DNA from: Plicaturopsis crispa FD-325 SS-3
Lineage: Eukaryota > Basidiomycota > Agaricomycetes > Amylocorticiales > Amylocorticiaceae
Assembly: GCA_000827205.1 (NCBI GenBank)
Contig: KN832557.1
Location: 1,769,771-1,833,770 of the forward strand
Direction: 5' to 3'
DNA: 64,000 bases
Position numbers and translations under genes: made by a program. Below, piece by piece: positions 34,202 to 46,434 of this stretch. The first letter of the stretch is position 1, and each line of letters begins with the position of its first letter. The notes beneath the pieces are model-generated. The model was not told the DNA's origin, made no database searches, and was given only the letters and a program-made list of their open reading frames with translations.

Positions 34202-35496
34202 CTACATAAACAATACCTCTGGATTCATACTTTCCCATGCACCGTAACGGTGCGACTCAAAAACAACACCCCTCGACGCACATACATCCCGCAGCGCGTC
34301 ATCCGGCCCCCCTGCCTCTTCAAGCCACGCAAACTTGAGCAGATGCAGCGCCGGCAGCGTCTCCGCCACCTTCATACCGTCCACCAATTCCTCCAGCTCC
34401 TCCGGCGTCTTGACAAGATATTGCAGCGTGCGCAGCTTCGGGGCGGGATTGCTGGGGGAGGATGAGGAGCCCTTGAATGACGAGGGGCGCAGGACCTTGG
34501 AGCTCGTGCGGAGCCAGGTGAGGTTTTGTAGGTGCGGGAAGGCGTCGTCGATGTGCATGTTGTCGACGCGGTAGTCGTCGAGGTGGAGGCGCTGCAGCGT
34601 GGGCGCCCACAGGCGGAGACATTCGTTGAGCGTGTCGCTTGTGAAGGGTGAATTTAGCGACAAGGTCAGATCCTGCAGGTGCGGGGCCATCGTCGCCAGT
34701 GCCTTCAGGTGGTAGTTCCGCCATGGAATCGACTCCTTCGACTCGACCTGGCGCAAGGATGGGCAGCATCCGGGAACGAGCCCAAGGGCCTGCACAGCGG
34801 CCTCGTCCTCTTCGTTCTCCCAGTTGTATAGTAGCGCACGGTTCTGCAGCCGCAGACTCTCCAGCTTCGGCCACCCTGCGAGCATGCTCACCAGATCCGT
34901 CGCCGTGCAAAAACCCGCCCCTTCATAGTTCCCCCGCTCCATTAGGCCGAACTTGTTGACCACGAGGGAGACGAGGTCCACTTTCCAGCGCAAGGCTGCG
35001 CGGTACGCATCGAGCTCTTCGGTGTAATACCCGTCGACCCAGACGTGCTTGACGTTTGGACAGAGCTCGAGCAGCTCGATGATCGTCTGCGTCTCACCCT
35101 GCTCGTGGTACATCGCGCCAAGGCGCAACTCCGTCACGAGCGCCGCGAGCCGTGGCGTTTCCTCCAGGATCTCGCAGAGGAGCTCGGGGTCGGAGGACTC
35201 GTCCCCGATGCGGATCGCACGGTAGAACCGGCGCTCGGCAACTGCGTGCCATAATTTTGAGACGAAGAGAGAGGGCAGGAGCGCGTGCTGGGGAGAGTAG
35301 TTGAGGTCGGATTTTTTGAGCTCGACGTGGGCAAGGATATGGTCGAGGAGTTCGGGGATGGCCAGCGCGTTTGTGACCGACGGCGGAGCAACGCGTCGAG
35401 TACGCGTAGTTTTTCTTTTTTTCTGGGAGGTTGGTTCGGTTAGCGGTGACTCTTTTTCGCCATGAAAAAGTGATAGGTTCATACCTGTGTCGACAT
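34202..35496 (-). CDS. F-box / LRR-like protein
   Basis: The main exon runs to the stop at 34202. An F-box-like segment (ALAIPELLDHILAHVELKKS, then LLPSLFVSKLWHAVAERRFY) lies near the N-terminus, followed by leucine-rich repeats (LAALVTELRLGAMY, ELCPNVKHVWVDGYY, WPKLESLRLQNRALL, MAPHLQDLTLSLNS, APTLQRLHLDDYRV, FPHLQNLTWLRTS). Such proteins usually recruit substrates to an SCF ubiquitin ligase. Two starts are possible: ATG 35482 with an uninterrupted 426-residue frame, or ATG 35496 (MSTQ) spliced over a 60 bp intron (GTATGA donor, CTAAC branch, CCCAG acceptor) to KKRKTTRTRR. The spliced form has the more typical basic N-terminus; I prefer it slightly. Confidence 0.82.
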
Positions 35497-35787
35497 ATCT
35501 CCTTGTAGGTATTCAGTACCAGGTCGTGTAGCTAGTTCTTCCGTCCTCGATGTTGAAGGGACAGACGCGATAGTAGAAGCGGCATCAATACGAGCTCTCG
35601 CTTAGATTTGCGTCCCGTAATATTTGGCTACAGCGTTGATATGAAATAGATGCACTTCTGTATCCAGGCCCGGAATTGTGCTGATAAATGAGTCCGTAGC
35701 CGTGAAGTCAAATTCGTCCAGTCGTTGTAAGTCGTTGTACATTGAAACGGTTCGTGAGGTATATTGGGAGCGCGGTAGCAACGCCCT

Positions 35788-36618
35788 CTACTCCGGCGGG
35801 CCGACAGTGACCTCCAGATCCTTCAGCCTTCCGGTGGCCAAGTCATAGACCCATCCGTGCACCCACACCTTCTTCCCGCCTTGGTCGTCGGCCCACACAT
35901 TGGCGATAGTCTCCGCCTGTGTGAGTGTAGCAACTTGGGCCTTGACGTTCTCCTCGACGAGCGCATCGAGGGACTGGCGCTGGGGCGGGAGTGTCGCGGC
36001 GAGGAAGGTCAGTGGGGCAAGCCACGTGTTCAGCGGAGCGTCCGCAGGGACGGAGGGGATGGTGACGATGGGTGCGGGGGGACCTGTTGTGTCGACAGAC
36101 CCACACGCCGCAAAGCAGGCGGAGGCGCCACCGCAGCCGGTATGGCCGACGACAATCACTGAAGGGATGATCAGAGGGTGTATGATGATAGATAGCTCTC
36201 GGAAAGCTCACCGTGCTCCACGCCTACATGATCTACCGCATAGGCGAGGATGGACTGTGCACTCTCATCATCCAGACGGAACTGGCTGTGGATGGGATGA
36301 GACACTGATACGGTGCGCAACGATGCGAGGGTGCGTACTTTGCAATGTTTCGATGTACGAAGATGTCTCCCGGCTTGGAGGCAGTTATGACGGTCTCGGG
36401 GACTCTGGAGTCGGCACAGCCTATCCAGAGAACCTGTGGAACGACAAAGAGCGTCGTCAGTGCCATCCATCCCGGCTCCGCTGTAACGCCGTACGGACCT
36501 TTGGGGACTGGCCTTTCGCGGTCTGCGCGAAAAACTCTGGCTCCTGGTCGGCGACGTCTTCAGCCCACTGAAAGTTCGAGGAAAGGAGGCGGGCGAGGAC
36601 AGGAAATTCCGAGGGCAT
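35788..36618 (-). CDS. NCE103: Beta-class carbonic anhydrase
   Basis: Four exons, about 220 residues. The zinc ligands and catalytic dyad are present: CADSRVPE (Cys, Asp-Arg pair) and GHTGCGG (His, Cys). Other family motifs are [26 protein letters not shown] and the C-terminal [20 protein letters not shown]. The start ATG 36618 begins [20 protein letters not shown], in the usual position ahead of the CADSR motif; no mitochondrial presequence is visible. Beta-CAs hydrate CO2 to bicarbonate for carboxylases and CO2 sensing. The yeast name is used by orthology of family only; fungi often have two paralogues. Confidence 0.92.
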
Positions 36619-37072
36619 TTGGTGGGCAAAGTAGTCGAGGTTCGAAAGCTGTAAGGAGCTGCTATTTATTGGATCCCCATCACGATGATGGTGGTGGCAC
36701 TAAAGAAGGGATGAGAATCGCAAAAATAGCGGATGCGGACGTAGGCGCGATGACCCATCGGCTCATTTCGGTTCGCTTTGGTCGCCGCGTCCTGGTTAAG
36801 CTTTGCCCCATTGTGCCGAGCGCTTGGCCGAGCTTGGCTTGGCTTGGCTCGACTTGGCATGGGCAGTCGCGTCGCGTCCACCTTCAGTGTCTTTTCTTTC
36901 TTGTCTTCGGCTTCCAGGTCTTGCTGTTAACCGTCGTCTTCAGGTCGTCTTGCCGTCCTAACACAGAGAAAATCTGCTCAGACTTGGCAGAGAACGCCGT
37001 GTCATCTTCAACTACGCCTTCTCCCCGAAGATTACACATTTCATTAAACGGTGTAGCGAGTACTGAGCTACG
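36619..37072. other. Divergent promoter region, carbonic anhydrase / BTB gene 2
   Basis: 0.45 kb with a run of GCTTGG/CTTGGC-type short repeats near 36830-36855. No gene seen. Confidence 0.45.
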
Positions 37073-38168
37073 ATGGACAACGTGCCCATGCCGAACTCCT
37101 CAAGTTCAAGCGGGGGCGTCAAACGGCAGCGAACGGACGAGGAGAATACGGAGTCTGCTCCCTGTCGATCCGAACCCTGGTACGACGCGTCTTTGATTAA
37201 ATAAACGCGTCGATACCAAAGATAGCACAGGTTCGAGGACGGAAATATCGTCCTCGAGGCGAACTCGCTGCAGTTTCGCGTGCATAGAGGCGTGCTGTGC
37301 GCGCAGTCGCCCGTATTCAGGGACATGTTCCAGATTGGCCAGCCGGCGGCCAACGAGCCCATGGTCGAGGGGTGTCCGCTGGTCTACATGCCTGATCAAG
37401 GGCAGGACGTCATGCACGTCCTGAAAGCCTTCTACGGCGGCGAGTGCGTGCAAAATCATTATCGTTAATCTATCTCGCATTCGCTAACTACAACTCCCCA
37501 GCCGCTACACGGGCGTGCCGATACCGTTCGCCGTCGTCGCGGCCTACCTACGGCTCGGCTCGAAGTACGAGATCGACGCGCTCAGACGCGAGGCAGTCTT
37601 CCGCCTACATGCCGAACTCCCATGCTCATTCCAGGCGTTGGAGGAGTATTTGTCCCGCGCCCCGAACCGCCATATCGCACACCACCCGGGATGGCTATTC
37701 GACGTGATCGCCCTCGCACACGCGCACGGTCTCCAGCGCATTCTCCCCGCCGCGTACTACATCGTCGCCGCGCTCTACACTGTACACGCCATACTCAAGG
37801 GCGCGCCCACGGGTGTAGACGCGTCCACAACCACTGTGCTGTCGTCGGACATCGCGGCAGATATTGTGATCGGGCGCGAGGCTATCTTACGCACATTGAG
37901 AGGCTTTTGGAGAACAGCCTGTGACACTTGTGACGACGAGTGTGAGGCCAGAAAGAAAAGGGTGTTCACGAGGCTATGGTCGCCCGTTCCAGATTGTAAA
38001 CTGGCGTTGATGGAAGAATGGGACAGCAATTGGGAGATAGGCATGTGCGCGGAGTGCTTGCAAAGTGCGCGGGATAGTTTTCAGTATAACAGGGAGCGGG
38101 TGTGGGAGGAGTTGCCGGGTTACTTTGGTCTGCCCGCATGGGCGGAGTTGGAGAAGATAGAACCGTGA
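37073..38168 (+). CDS. BTB/POZ family protein, copy 2 (three exons)
   Basis: Exons 37073-37179, 37231-37443 and 37502-38168 give 987 nt, 328 residues. Unlike its relatives it has a second intron that splits the EPW|FEDG junction at the start of the BTB fold. The BTB region reads IVLEANSLQFRVHRGVLCAQ ... VYMPDQGQDVMHVLKAFYGGDR; the distal part reads FAVVAAYLRLGSKYEIDALR and LQRILPAAYY. The cysteine module is CDTCDDEC ... GMCAECLQSA, with one cysteine more than usual in the first half. The end is WEELPGYFGLPAWAELEKIE. It is tail-to-tail with copy 3. Confidence 0.9.
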
Positions 38169-38504
38169 ATTATCCGTATGTTCTCCTTGTGTTCTCCGCG
38201 CAAACGCGTACATCATCGGTCATATTCTTACAAACATTCGATTTATTGATACAATATTTAGCTATGCGATAACAAAACATACGTAGCGTACTGTAGAACA
38301 TACTTATGGACAAGTACCAAAATGTGACACAGTATCTATAAGCCTAGTATGACTATCGGAGCCGCGGTCATAAGATGGACAACTCACTTGATGATTATAA
38401 TACGTGTGGATTACCTGTCAAAGGCGCGTCGCCGTTCAATAAAAACAGTCGCTGCGCAGGACAGAAACGTATACACATACCTAGACAGAGTGAAAGCCAC
38501 CCGC
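38169..38504. other. Convergent spacer between BTB genes 2 and 3
   Basis: 336 bp, AT-rich, 3' UTRs; nothing else seen. Confidence 0.5.
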
Positions 38505-39634
38505 TTAGTCCTTCAAGAGGACGTCCCACTCCGGGAGATCAAAGTATGAGGGCAGTTTATCCCATACCTTCCTCCATCCTACCGCCTGTGCTGCGAAGGC
38601 GTCGTGCCTACACGACCTGCATAGCACACTCATCGCCTCGTCAAGAAATTCCGGGGGGCTGCTTTCGAGCGCGACAATCTTCGGGCGGATGGGCACCAAA
38701 ATACAGGCATACATTTGCATAGCAAGTTCACGGCAAGTCAAACCAGGGGTGGCACAATCATGCACGGGATTGTGGGGGTTGGAGAGATCGAGCCACGGGT
38801 ACACCTCCTTGATCTGCGCCTCGACTACTGCATCTCGGCCGCGGAGGTAGCACTTCAGGTGCTCCGGAGGAAGGATTGCTGCAGCCGCCGAGTCGGAGTA
38901 GGCGCACCCGTCGAGAATCTCGTCGAGCTTAGCCATTACGCATAGACGATAGTACGCGGCAGGTAAGATGCAGAACGTCTGCGTCTCGTACGCGAGCCCT
39001 ATGGCTGCTATCGCGCATCCGACAGCTTTGCTCCGCGACTCCTCCTTGGCGATTTGATAAATGCGGACGGCGGAGGGGTCTTCGTGCGCGTGCAATGCTG
39101 CATCTAGCTGCGTAGGGTAGAGTAGATATTCGGTCGTCAAGCGCGCCATGGCCTCAGCCTGGATATGCGCAATGTCGTATTTTCTGCCGAGTCGCAGAAA
39201 CGCGGCGACGACCTCGAAGGGCATGGGGATCCTCGGGTCCCCGTGATAGCTACAGATAAAATCCCGTTATTACCCTTCGACACCGCAGGAGTTCAAACGT
39301 GATATCTATCTACGTACCTTCTATTGTAGAGGGCTTTCAATACGTGCTGCAAGTCCCACCAAGCGTCGGACATATGAACGACAGGACATTCACCGACGAA
39401 GTCGCCGTCGGCACTGGCACTGCCTGGTTGTGGCAGGTCCAACATGTCCCTAAATATCTGGGAGTTCGTGGACAGGATACCCTTGTGGACGCGGAATTGC
39501 CTGTTGTCGGCTTCGAGCACGATCGTGCCGTCAGGAAACCAAGGGTCCGCGCGAGTTGGCAGCGTACGTCCGTCCTCCCTAAGTTCCGTTCGCTGTCGCT
39601 TTGCTGCGCGTGTTGATGGGCTCGGAAGGTCCAT
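38505..39634 (-). CDS. BTB/POZ family protein, copy 3
   Basis: Exons 39634-39318 and 39249-38505 total 1,062 nt, 353 residues, the longest of the set. The N-terminus is AKRQRTELRED, then WFPDGTIVLEADNRQFRVHK. After the conserved intron come MPFEVVAAFLRLGRKYDIAH, a longer helical insertion (DPSAVRIYQIAKEESRSKAV), YETQTFCILPAAYYRL and YLRGRDAVVEAQIKEVYPWL. The cysteine module CATPGLTC ... LCRSCRHDA has six residues between the first pair. The end is WDKLPSYFDLPEWDVLLKD. Confidence 0.9.
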
Positions 39635-40001
39635 GGCAGTATGTTTGGGCTCGTAGCTTGTGTGCTCTGAGCCTTGATAAGATCTAAAGGGACAACGTTT
39701 AGAACGTTCGAAACTTCAAAGTCGGGTGACTTCAAATTATGTAGTAGAACAATAACGCGAGCGGAATATTAATCATTTCGCGAAGCGTGCCACGTGGGTA
39801 CAAGAAGAATCTCGATTCTCAAGGTAAGTACTGCCTGCACTCAGGCTTACAGCATACACTCGTATATATTTTACATGCTACAGCAGTACTTACGCTCTCG
39901 CCATCCCGAAGACAGGATACTGCCGTAACTCTTAATATTTGCTTCGTCTTTTTCCTTGTGTATACTGGCCAGGGTGCCGCCGCGTCCCGCCAGGCCATGG
40001 C

Positions 40002-41364
40002 TCAAGGGCAGAAAGTAACGGTGTAATGGGCGCCCTTAGTCGCATCGCAAGTCCAAAGCGCAGTACCGCTCGACTCATCGTACGCATACACGTACGAGTC
40101 CCGGCAGCGATCCTCTGTAGTTCATGGTCAATAGTATGGCGACGACAGGGATCCTCGCGACGCACTGAAGTAAGAGTAGTACTCGACGCCGGAGGGCGGG
40201 CAGGTCGCGGCGGTGTTGTGGCTCCCGGTGCAACAGTTGGGAGAGTTACCTGATGGAAGACATGGTAAGAGGCGCATATGGACGATGCACACAGCTGACG
40301 CGTACCGGGGTCAGGGGAGAGGCCAGCTTGGCATGCACTGCGGCAGCCGACCGGGAAGCCAGACCCGTCGAAGGGGCCCTTCAGGGGGGCGGGGCCTGCA
40401 CAGACACTCCGTTTCAGCCATACTCACTATGCAACGACGAAAAGCGTAACGCTCACAGTCAGGCCCGAGATCGACTGGGCAGCTTCCAGTCGGACAGCCC
40501 GCGTTGTTGGTTACTGACATCCTGCAAATAAAGTCCGATTATCGCGTAGAGGAACAGACGGACGGTATCACCCACGGTAGATTGTAGCCATCGACAAGAG
40601 ACACTGTAGACGTTCATCGATAATTAGCACAAGTTTCTGACGACATCTCGCAAGATGAATTTACCATCATAGTTATCAGTAGTACCGCCGCCGGAAAGCG
40701 TAAATTCACTGCATGATACATCAGCTTTCGGGAATTGACATGAGAATGTAGAAAAGACGCGTACGCGAGTGTCACGGGCGGGACACCAGTGCCGGTGTTG
40801 CGGTCGCACACCAGACCGCCATTGCATCCACCGTCGAGGCACGAGTTCGGTCCAGGGTTGCTGCCAAAGTTGCAATTGCGTCTTCCCTGATATCAATATA
40901 GAACCTAACATGAGCTTCGCGCTGGTGATTGTGGACAGATGTGTGCCCTACCCAAATCCTCCCAGCGGTCCAGTTGTCGGGTACAGAGAAGGAGACAGAG
41001 CTGTGCGCCGCCGCCTCCCATCTAAACCATATAGCCAATAAGCCTCATATTTCGAGTGGGTCATTCATAGTTCAAGCTTACCCGGTCGTGTACGCAGGTA
41101 CCGCAGTGCCCGCATGTAAGTCGGTGAACATCTACGCCCGGACTCGTGGTCAGATTGAAGCAGTTTGGAGTTGATGGGAAAAGGTGTTACGGCAGGCCCT
41201 GCAATTTATGGGTGCTCGGTCAGCGACGATGACGGAAGCACAGGCGATGTTGGCATGAAGGGCTTACAGATGGTGAAGGGGCAGTTGTTCGCCACGGTGA
41301 GCGTACGATCGGCATGAGCAATGGCTGCAAGGGAAAAGAGCACGGTGGAGAGAGTGAGCTGCAT
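40002..41364 (-). CDS. Thaumatin-like protein (PR-5 family), secreted
   Basis: About nine exons, roughly 250 residues. Signal peptide MQLTLSTVLFSLAAIAHA, then the mature start DRTLTVANNCPFTIWPAMFT. The second coding exon is only 8 nt (41198-41191, GGCCTGCC), required to make IWPAMFTDLHAGTAVPAYTT. Further family blocks are GWEAAAHSSVSFSVPDNWTA, GRRNCNFGSNPGPNSCLDGG, LVCDRNTGTGVPPVTLAEFT, TTDNYDVSLVDGYNLPM, APLKGPFDGSGFPVGCRSAC, NCCTGSHNTAATCPPSGVEY and the end TKGAHYTVTFCP. The many cysteines match the disulphide-rich beta-glucan-binding fold. Fungal members are cell-wall endo-beta-1,3-glucanases acting in fruiting bodies. A TATATA box lies 56 bp upstream (41420-41427). Confidence 0.92.
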
Positions 41365-41419
41365 ATTTTCTGAGGGTCGGGGGACAGTGGGTGAAGAATG
41401 TACCATTATACCCCCACTG

Positions 41420-41427
41420 TTATATAC
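41420..41427 (-). promoter_or_regulatory. TATA box of the thaumatin-like gene
   Basis: GGTATATAAC on the minus strand, 56 bp before ATG 41364, supports that start over the in-frame upstream Met. Confidence 0.5.
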
Positions 41428-42651
41428 CATGCCGGGTGGATGCGCACCATGGCTACTCGTGCAAAGGATCGGCTTCAACGGAATTACATACTCAGTTTGC
41501 ATTCCAAGCCCAAAGAGAACTCCCGTAAGTGACGGAGCGGGCTATAGGCAAAATAATGAGAATAAGCGCTCGTTGTCTGAATATGAATATCGTACATACC
41601 GTTGGCGTTGTGGCTTTCTTCGCTCGCTGATTTGCGAGGTCATGTTCCCTTTGCCACGGGATGCATCGTCGTTAGCCGCCCGTGCATTGTCAATATGCAA
41701 CAACGCCGTCCACCGGGTATACGCGCAACTGGAGTCCTGTAGTCAAAGAAGAAAGCTAGAGTGGGGCAGTCACATTGGCCGCTCATCATGAGAGCGCAAA
41801 ACAGACTTTGGGGTGCACACGGGCGACCCGAGGAGTCCTGCGCGAGAGGAAGTCAGTATTTTAGGGCGCTTATGCTTGAACTTCCGTAGCGGCGCCGAGA
41901 AGGATAGCGTGTGCGAGAGCGGAAGACAGGATATCCTCTAGCAGATATGGCCCGGTCAGGTCCAGTCCAATCGGCGAGTGTACCAGTACTAGTTGGAAGA
42001 GAGTGAACGGGACAAGCGTGTAATGGCTTAACCCTGTATCCGTCAAACGTGCACGCAGCATATGCTATATGGGTAATTTGTACGCAGCAAAGATGCCATT
42101 GGATCGCAACGGGAGATAGGACACCTTCGTTTAATAGAATGCGTGGAGGGAGCGGTTTCGGGATATTCCAATTGAGAAAGAACGCGCTGACATCGCATCT
42201 GCAAGTCTCCATCAAGAGATTGAGATACCGCAAGATTTAGATGAATCCTAGTAGGCGAATCCAATCGGACGCGTTCGATTTACCCCAATCTAAGAGCGCG
42301 TATGTAAGACATTCGTCCGCTGCTGTATGATGTGCCTACACTTATCTAAGAGTGCAGAACGGATCCGTTAAACTTGGTGACTAGCGCAGTGGTGTCCGAG
42401 GCTACTTGATTCGCTGATGGAGGATGCATACAGGCAACGCATGGGCCTTGCTCGTAAATGAAGAAAGACGAACGCCAATGCAATGGACCTTGAGGCGACA
42501 TGGGCCACTGGCAGCAGCCAGTGAGATCGTGGTCAAGTCGCAACAAAGTCGCGACGCGAGCCTCGTGGCCGCGCTTACATACGCCTCTTGACTCCAGCCA
42601 CAGACTGATCTCCTTTATTCCTTCCCGCAGCTGAGCTCCCTCGTTGCCATT
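41428..42651. other. 1.2 kb intergenic region, no supported gene
   Basis: Open frames on the minus strand (42233-41853, 127 codons) carry no recognised motif. It holds the shared upstream region of the thaumatin-like gene and BTB gene 4. Confidence 0.4.
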
Positions 42652-43738
42652 ATGGAAAGCGACTCTCAGAGAGCTCAAAAACGCCAAAGGACGGGCTCCG
42701 CTGCGACGAACGAACCCATACGCTCAGACCCATGGCTCAGCGACGGCACGATTGTGCTCGAAGCAGAGCGCAGACAGTTCCGCGTCCACAAGAGCGTGCT
42801 CGCGGCGAACTCCGTCATCTTCAAGGACATGTTTGAGCTGGGCCAGCCCGACCGGGCGAACGTGGGCTCGCGTGGCGATGGGCTCGTAGATGGCTGCCCA
42901 GTCGTTCACATGTCGGACGCCTGGACAGAGCTGCGGCATGTCCTCAAGGCATTGTACGATCGAAGGTGATCTCAAGCATCATTAGTTATTTGCAGACATC
43001 GTATAGCTTATACATCACTGCCCGCCCAGCTATCACACAGACGCGACGAAGGCCGTGCCATTCGAAGTGGTTGCCGCGTTCCTGCGATTGGGGAAGAAAT
43101 ACGAGATCGCACACATACAAGCAGAGGCGATGCTGCGTCTTACGAGCAGTTTCCCACATACGCTGTCGGGATACGAGAAAGTCGCCCACACGGGCAGTCA
43201 GTGCCCACCCCGTCTCCACCAGATCACCCTCCGCGGGTCATACACTGCGCTGCTCTTGTCTACCATCGACCTTGCATACGCGACCAATACACTACGCATC
43301 CTCCCCGCCGCCTTTTACGAAACCTGCAGACTCTGCACGCTCGACACCATTCTCGAGGGCCGACGGAAAACCCGATCAGGCGAAGTGTTCATGCTCACCC
43401 AGCGATCGCAGGCAATCTGGCACCGTGGCAGGGCGAGGATCCTGCGGGCACAGGTCAGGCATGTGTATCCGTGGTTATTTCTCGCCAATGTTCGATCGCG
43501 GCCTTGTGGGGACCTTATGTGCCGCATCGCAAGGCTGGAGAGCGCGGCCGAGATGGGCGAAGACTCCTTGGTCGTCGCGCTCGCCGCTTGGACATCCCAG
43601 TGGCCGCGGAAGGATGGATTGTGCTCCCGATGCGCTAACGCGGCCAAGGCTGCATACGAGCTTGGACGGCCAAAGTTTTGGGACGAACTTCCTTCGTATT
43701 TCGATCTCCCGGCGTGGGGTGTACTGTTGAAGGACTGA
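42652..43738 (+). CDS. BTB/POZ family protein, copy 4
   Basis: Exons 42652-42965 and 43030-43738 total 1,023 nt, 340 residues. Starts MESDSQRAQKRQRTGSAATN, then WLSDGTIVLEAERRQFRVHK and VHMSDAWTELRHVLKALYDR. After the intron: AVPFEVVAAFLRLGKKYEIA (preceded by YHTDATK), LAYATNTLRILPAAFYETCR and GRARILRAQVRHVYPWLFL. Cysteine module CGDLMC ... GLCSRCANAA; end WDELPSYFDLPAWGVLLKD. Its tail faces the truncated NTase-like copy, the same geometry as BTB copy 7 with the intact gene. Confidence 0.9.
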
Positions 43739-44426
43739 GGCGAAGTTGGCATGCCGTTATGGCACAAGCAGGTGCGTCTATATATATGTGCACAATATTT
43801 GAGAGAAATGTGTGGATTCTGACACTGAGGGCCAGGGTTCCATATTCTTTTTGGTACTGTAGGAAATGTATCTAATACTATCTATCAACTCTTACCACCA
43901 TGGTCATTCGCAAGAGCGGATTGTGGCCTCCAGAGTTTGTGACCGAGCCTAAGTCGAATCTACCGAGTGAGCCGATGCGCTTTCTGTTGACAGAACCTCC
44001 TTTTTTTTCTACTGACTTGGAATTTCTGAAGTCCGTAATGTACATGTACAACGTCCTTGCGCACAATATATTCAGGATTCGCAGTTCCTCTAAGCACAGA
44101 GATGCGGCCGGGTGAGGCGCTGAATGGCACAATGCACAGCAAGAATATGGACCAGATGTGTCCCGCCTTTACAAGATATACGTTCCGCCGTACGCGCGCC
44201 TGCCAGTGCACTCTGCATCGATGGACTGAGTGACGCAGAATCACTAGTCCAACGACAAGACCAGCAGCAGGCGATAAGACGACAACACCAGTAGTCCGTG
44301 TGCCACTATACGGTGTCCAACCGCTCGCGCCTGAGGTCTGACAACACGGACGCAACGGGACGTATGCTATAGTTATAGTCGCGGTATCATAGCCGTGCGG
44401 CCACCGCATCGCACCTACCACGCGCG
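43739..44426. other. Spacer with one hydrophobic unassigned frame
   Basis: A 162-codon minus-strand frame (44448-43960) has a hydrophobic core (GVVVLSPAAGLVVGLVIL; IWSIFLLCIVPFSASP) but overlaps the truncated gene end and shows no known family. Otherwise nothing seen. Confidence 0.35.
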
Positions 44427-45141
44427 TCACACACCCAGCAGCCTCCAATGCGCCTTGGGCGCAGGGCGACGGGAGGGGCCGGTCCTTTCTGGGCGCGCGG
44501 TCGTGGGAGCGGTGGTGGGCGTGGAGGCGGTGGAGGCGGGGGTGGGGGTCGTGGTGGGCGTGGTCGCATCGGATTTAGGTATAGTCGCGTTTGTTTGAAG
44601 TGTAGTCGCGGTGGGATGGGGTACAGCCGCATCGTCGGGGTGAGGTGTACTATCGGTGGCTTGAGATGCATCAGCGTCTGCTTGGAGTGCAGTCGCGTCG
44701 GTGTGAGGTGCGATGATGTTGGAGTCGCGGTGAGGTGTAGTCGCGTCGGCGACGTAGTTAGGCTGCGTCGCGTTCTGTTCATCGGTCTTGCTGGAGCTGT
44801 CTTGTGGATGCGACGCGTCTTCGCCGACGTCTTGCGGATGCGACGCGTCCGTTCCCGTCGTGTCGCCCTTGAGCGAGTCGACCACGTCTGACTCCGCGCC
44901 GACCACCTGTGCATCGTCTCTGTCCACCACCTTTCGCGCTGTCACTTCCGTCTATCCCTCACCACTATCTACTCCCGCGTCAACCTCCTTGTCTGCCCGC
45001 ATATCACTGCGATCCCCTTCCCGCGTGTCCGTGTCCTTGCTATCTCCTTCCCTATGCTCTCCGTCTGGCTTGCCCCCCTCCCATTTCTTCTTCCCCCCGC
45101 CCCCACCCACCTCAAACCCCACCCCCAAACTCCTCCAACCC
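44427..45141 (-). pseudogene. Truncated copy of the 703-residue NTase-like gene (C-terminal half only)
   Basis: The minus-strand translation repeats the C-terminal half of the gene at 56239-58350. It opens with SLGVGFEVGGGGGKKK (parent SLGVGFEVGVGGGKKK), continues through the Asp/Ala/Thr-rich repeats (PHTDATALQADADASQ) and ends RPERTGPSRRPAPKAHWRLL (parent ...KARWRLL). The N-terminal globular domain and start are absent, and an in-frame TAG lies at 44954-44952 between SGEG and TEV, so I call it a pseudogene. A downstream frame from 44945 remains open for 172 codons. It lies tail-to-tail with BTB copy 4. Confidence 0.8.
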
Positions 45142-45357
45142 TTGCATTTTTCCTGCCTTGAGATGTAGAGGCGCCTTTGACACTTACAATATCAATCGGA
45201 CGACTGCGAGGTGCCGGTCTCAAGTGGGCACAATTTCTAGAGGTAGATGAAACGGTTAGTCTTTGGGACACAAATTCACGCGGACATAAACGCACCTTCG
45301 ATTCTCCATATCCTCACACTACTCTCCAACGAGTCAGACCCCTTCCCGACGTAGTCA

Positions 45358-46434
45358 TCAAGCCTTCAACAGTGCGTCCCACCGCGGGAGGCCAAAATAC
45401 GAGGGGAGTGCGTCCCAAATCGCTTGACGTCCGCTATTATGAGCGATCTGCGCTTCTGCACGGCATGAATGGCATAAATTTAAACCCTCCTTCGATGGTT
45501 CTTCGTCCCACTCATTTAGTGCGGTAAGTATAATGGGGGAAACCATCATTTCGGCCAAAATACGCCGCCTTTCGTCCATACACCGTACAGGATAACCGCA
45601 ACGACCCGCAGTGGGGGGTTTGGCAAGCCACGAGAAAGTGTGTTCGAGCTGAGCGTCCATGAGATCCTCTCGTCCCACAAGGCAGGCCCTACTATTTTCG
45701 GGAGATAGGGAGGCTGCAAGTGTCGAATCGCCGATAGTCCTACTATCACGGTCTGCGCATCTCATGATGTCCCTCAAAGAGCGATACGACGCAAAGGTAT
45801 ACATTGCCGCGGGGATTATCTGCAGAGTCTGAGTTTCACGAGCGAGGTTCATCGCGAAAAGTTCAGCGTGGCTGGTACATTCAAGGCGGTGCAGCCGGGA
45901 GCTAGAGTCGTACGCCTCGAGGGTCGATGGATAATCGGTTGTGAGACGCAGCATCGCTTCATCATGGATATGCTGGATGTCATATTTCTTTCCAAGCCGC
46001 AGGAAGGCAGCGACAACACCGAAGGGCATAGTCCTCGTTGGATCCGTGTGATAACTAACTCACAGGGTCCGTATTGAGCAGGTCCCCTCATATAGAAAGT
46101 GAGGGACGTACTTCCGTTCGTACAGGGCTCTCAGCATGTGCTGGATATCGCGCCAGGCGTCGGTCATGTGAACGACATGGCATCCCTCTACCAACGCGTC
46201 CGAGTCCATTTGACCCAGCGCAACGGCCGACTCGGAGGAATTGGGCCGGCACACCTCGAACATATCCTTGAATACGGACGACGAGGCGGCCAGTATACTC
46301 TTGTGAACGCGAAACTGCGTGTTCTGGGCTTCAAGCACGATCGTGCCGTCGAAAAGCCATGGCTCGGAGCGCGTCTTTTCAGTCGCGGGTTCGGAGTCGG
46401 TCCTTGGCCGTTTGTCGGGGCGAGCGGAATCCAT
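45358..46434 (-). CDS. BTB/POZ family protein, copy 5
   Basis: Exons 46434-46112 and 46054-45358 total 1,020 nt, 339 residues. The start was set by homology at MDSARPDKRPRTDSEPA although the frame is open further upstream. BTB: WLFDGTIVLEAQNTQFRVHK, SVFKDMFEVCRPNSSES, VHMTDAWRDIQHMLRALYER. Distal part: MPFGVVAAFLRLGKKYDIQH, NLARETQTLQIIPAAMYTF, LVGREDLMDAQLEHTFSWL. Cysteine module CGYPVRC ... NLCHSCRAEA (five residues in the first pair). End WDALPSYFGLPRWDALLKA. Head-to-head with copy 6, starts 344 bp apart. Confidence 0.9.
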
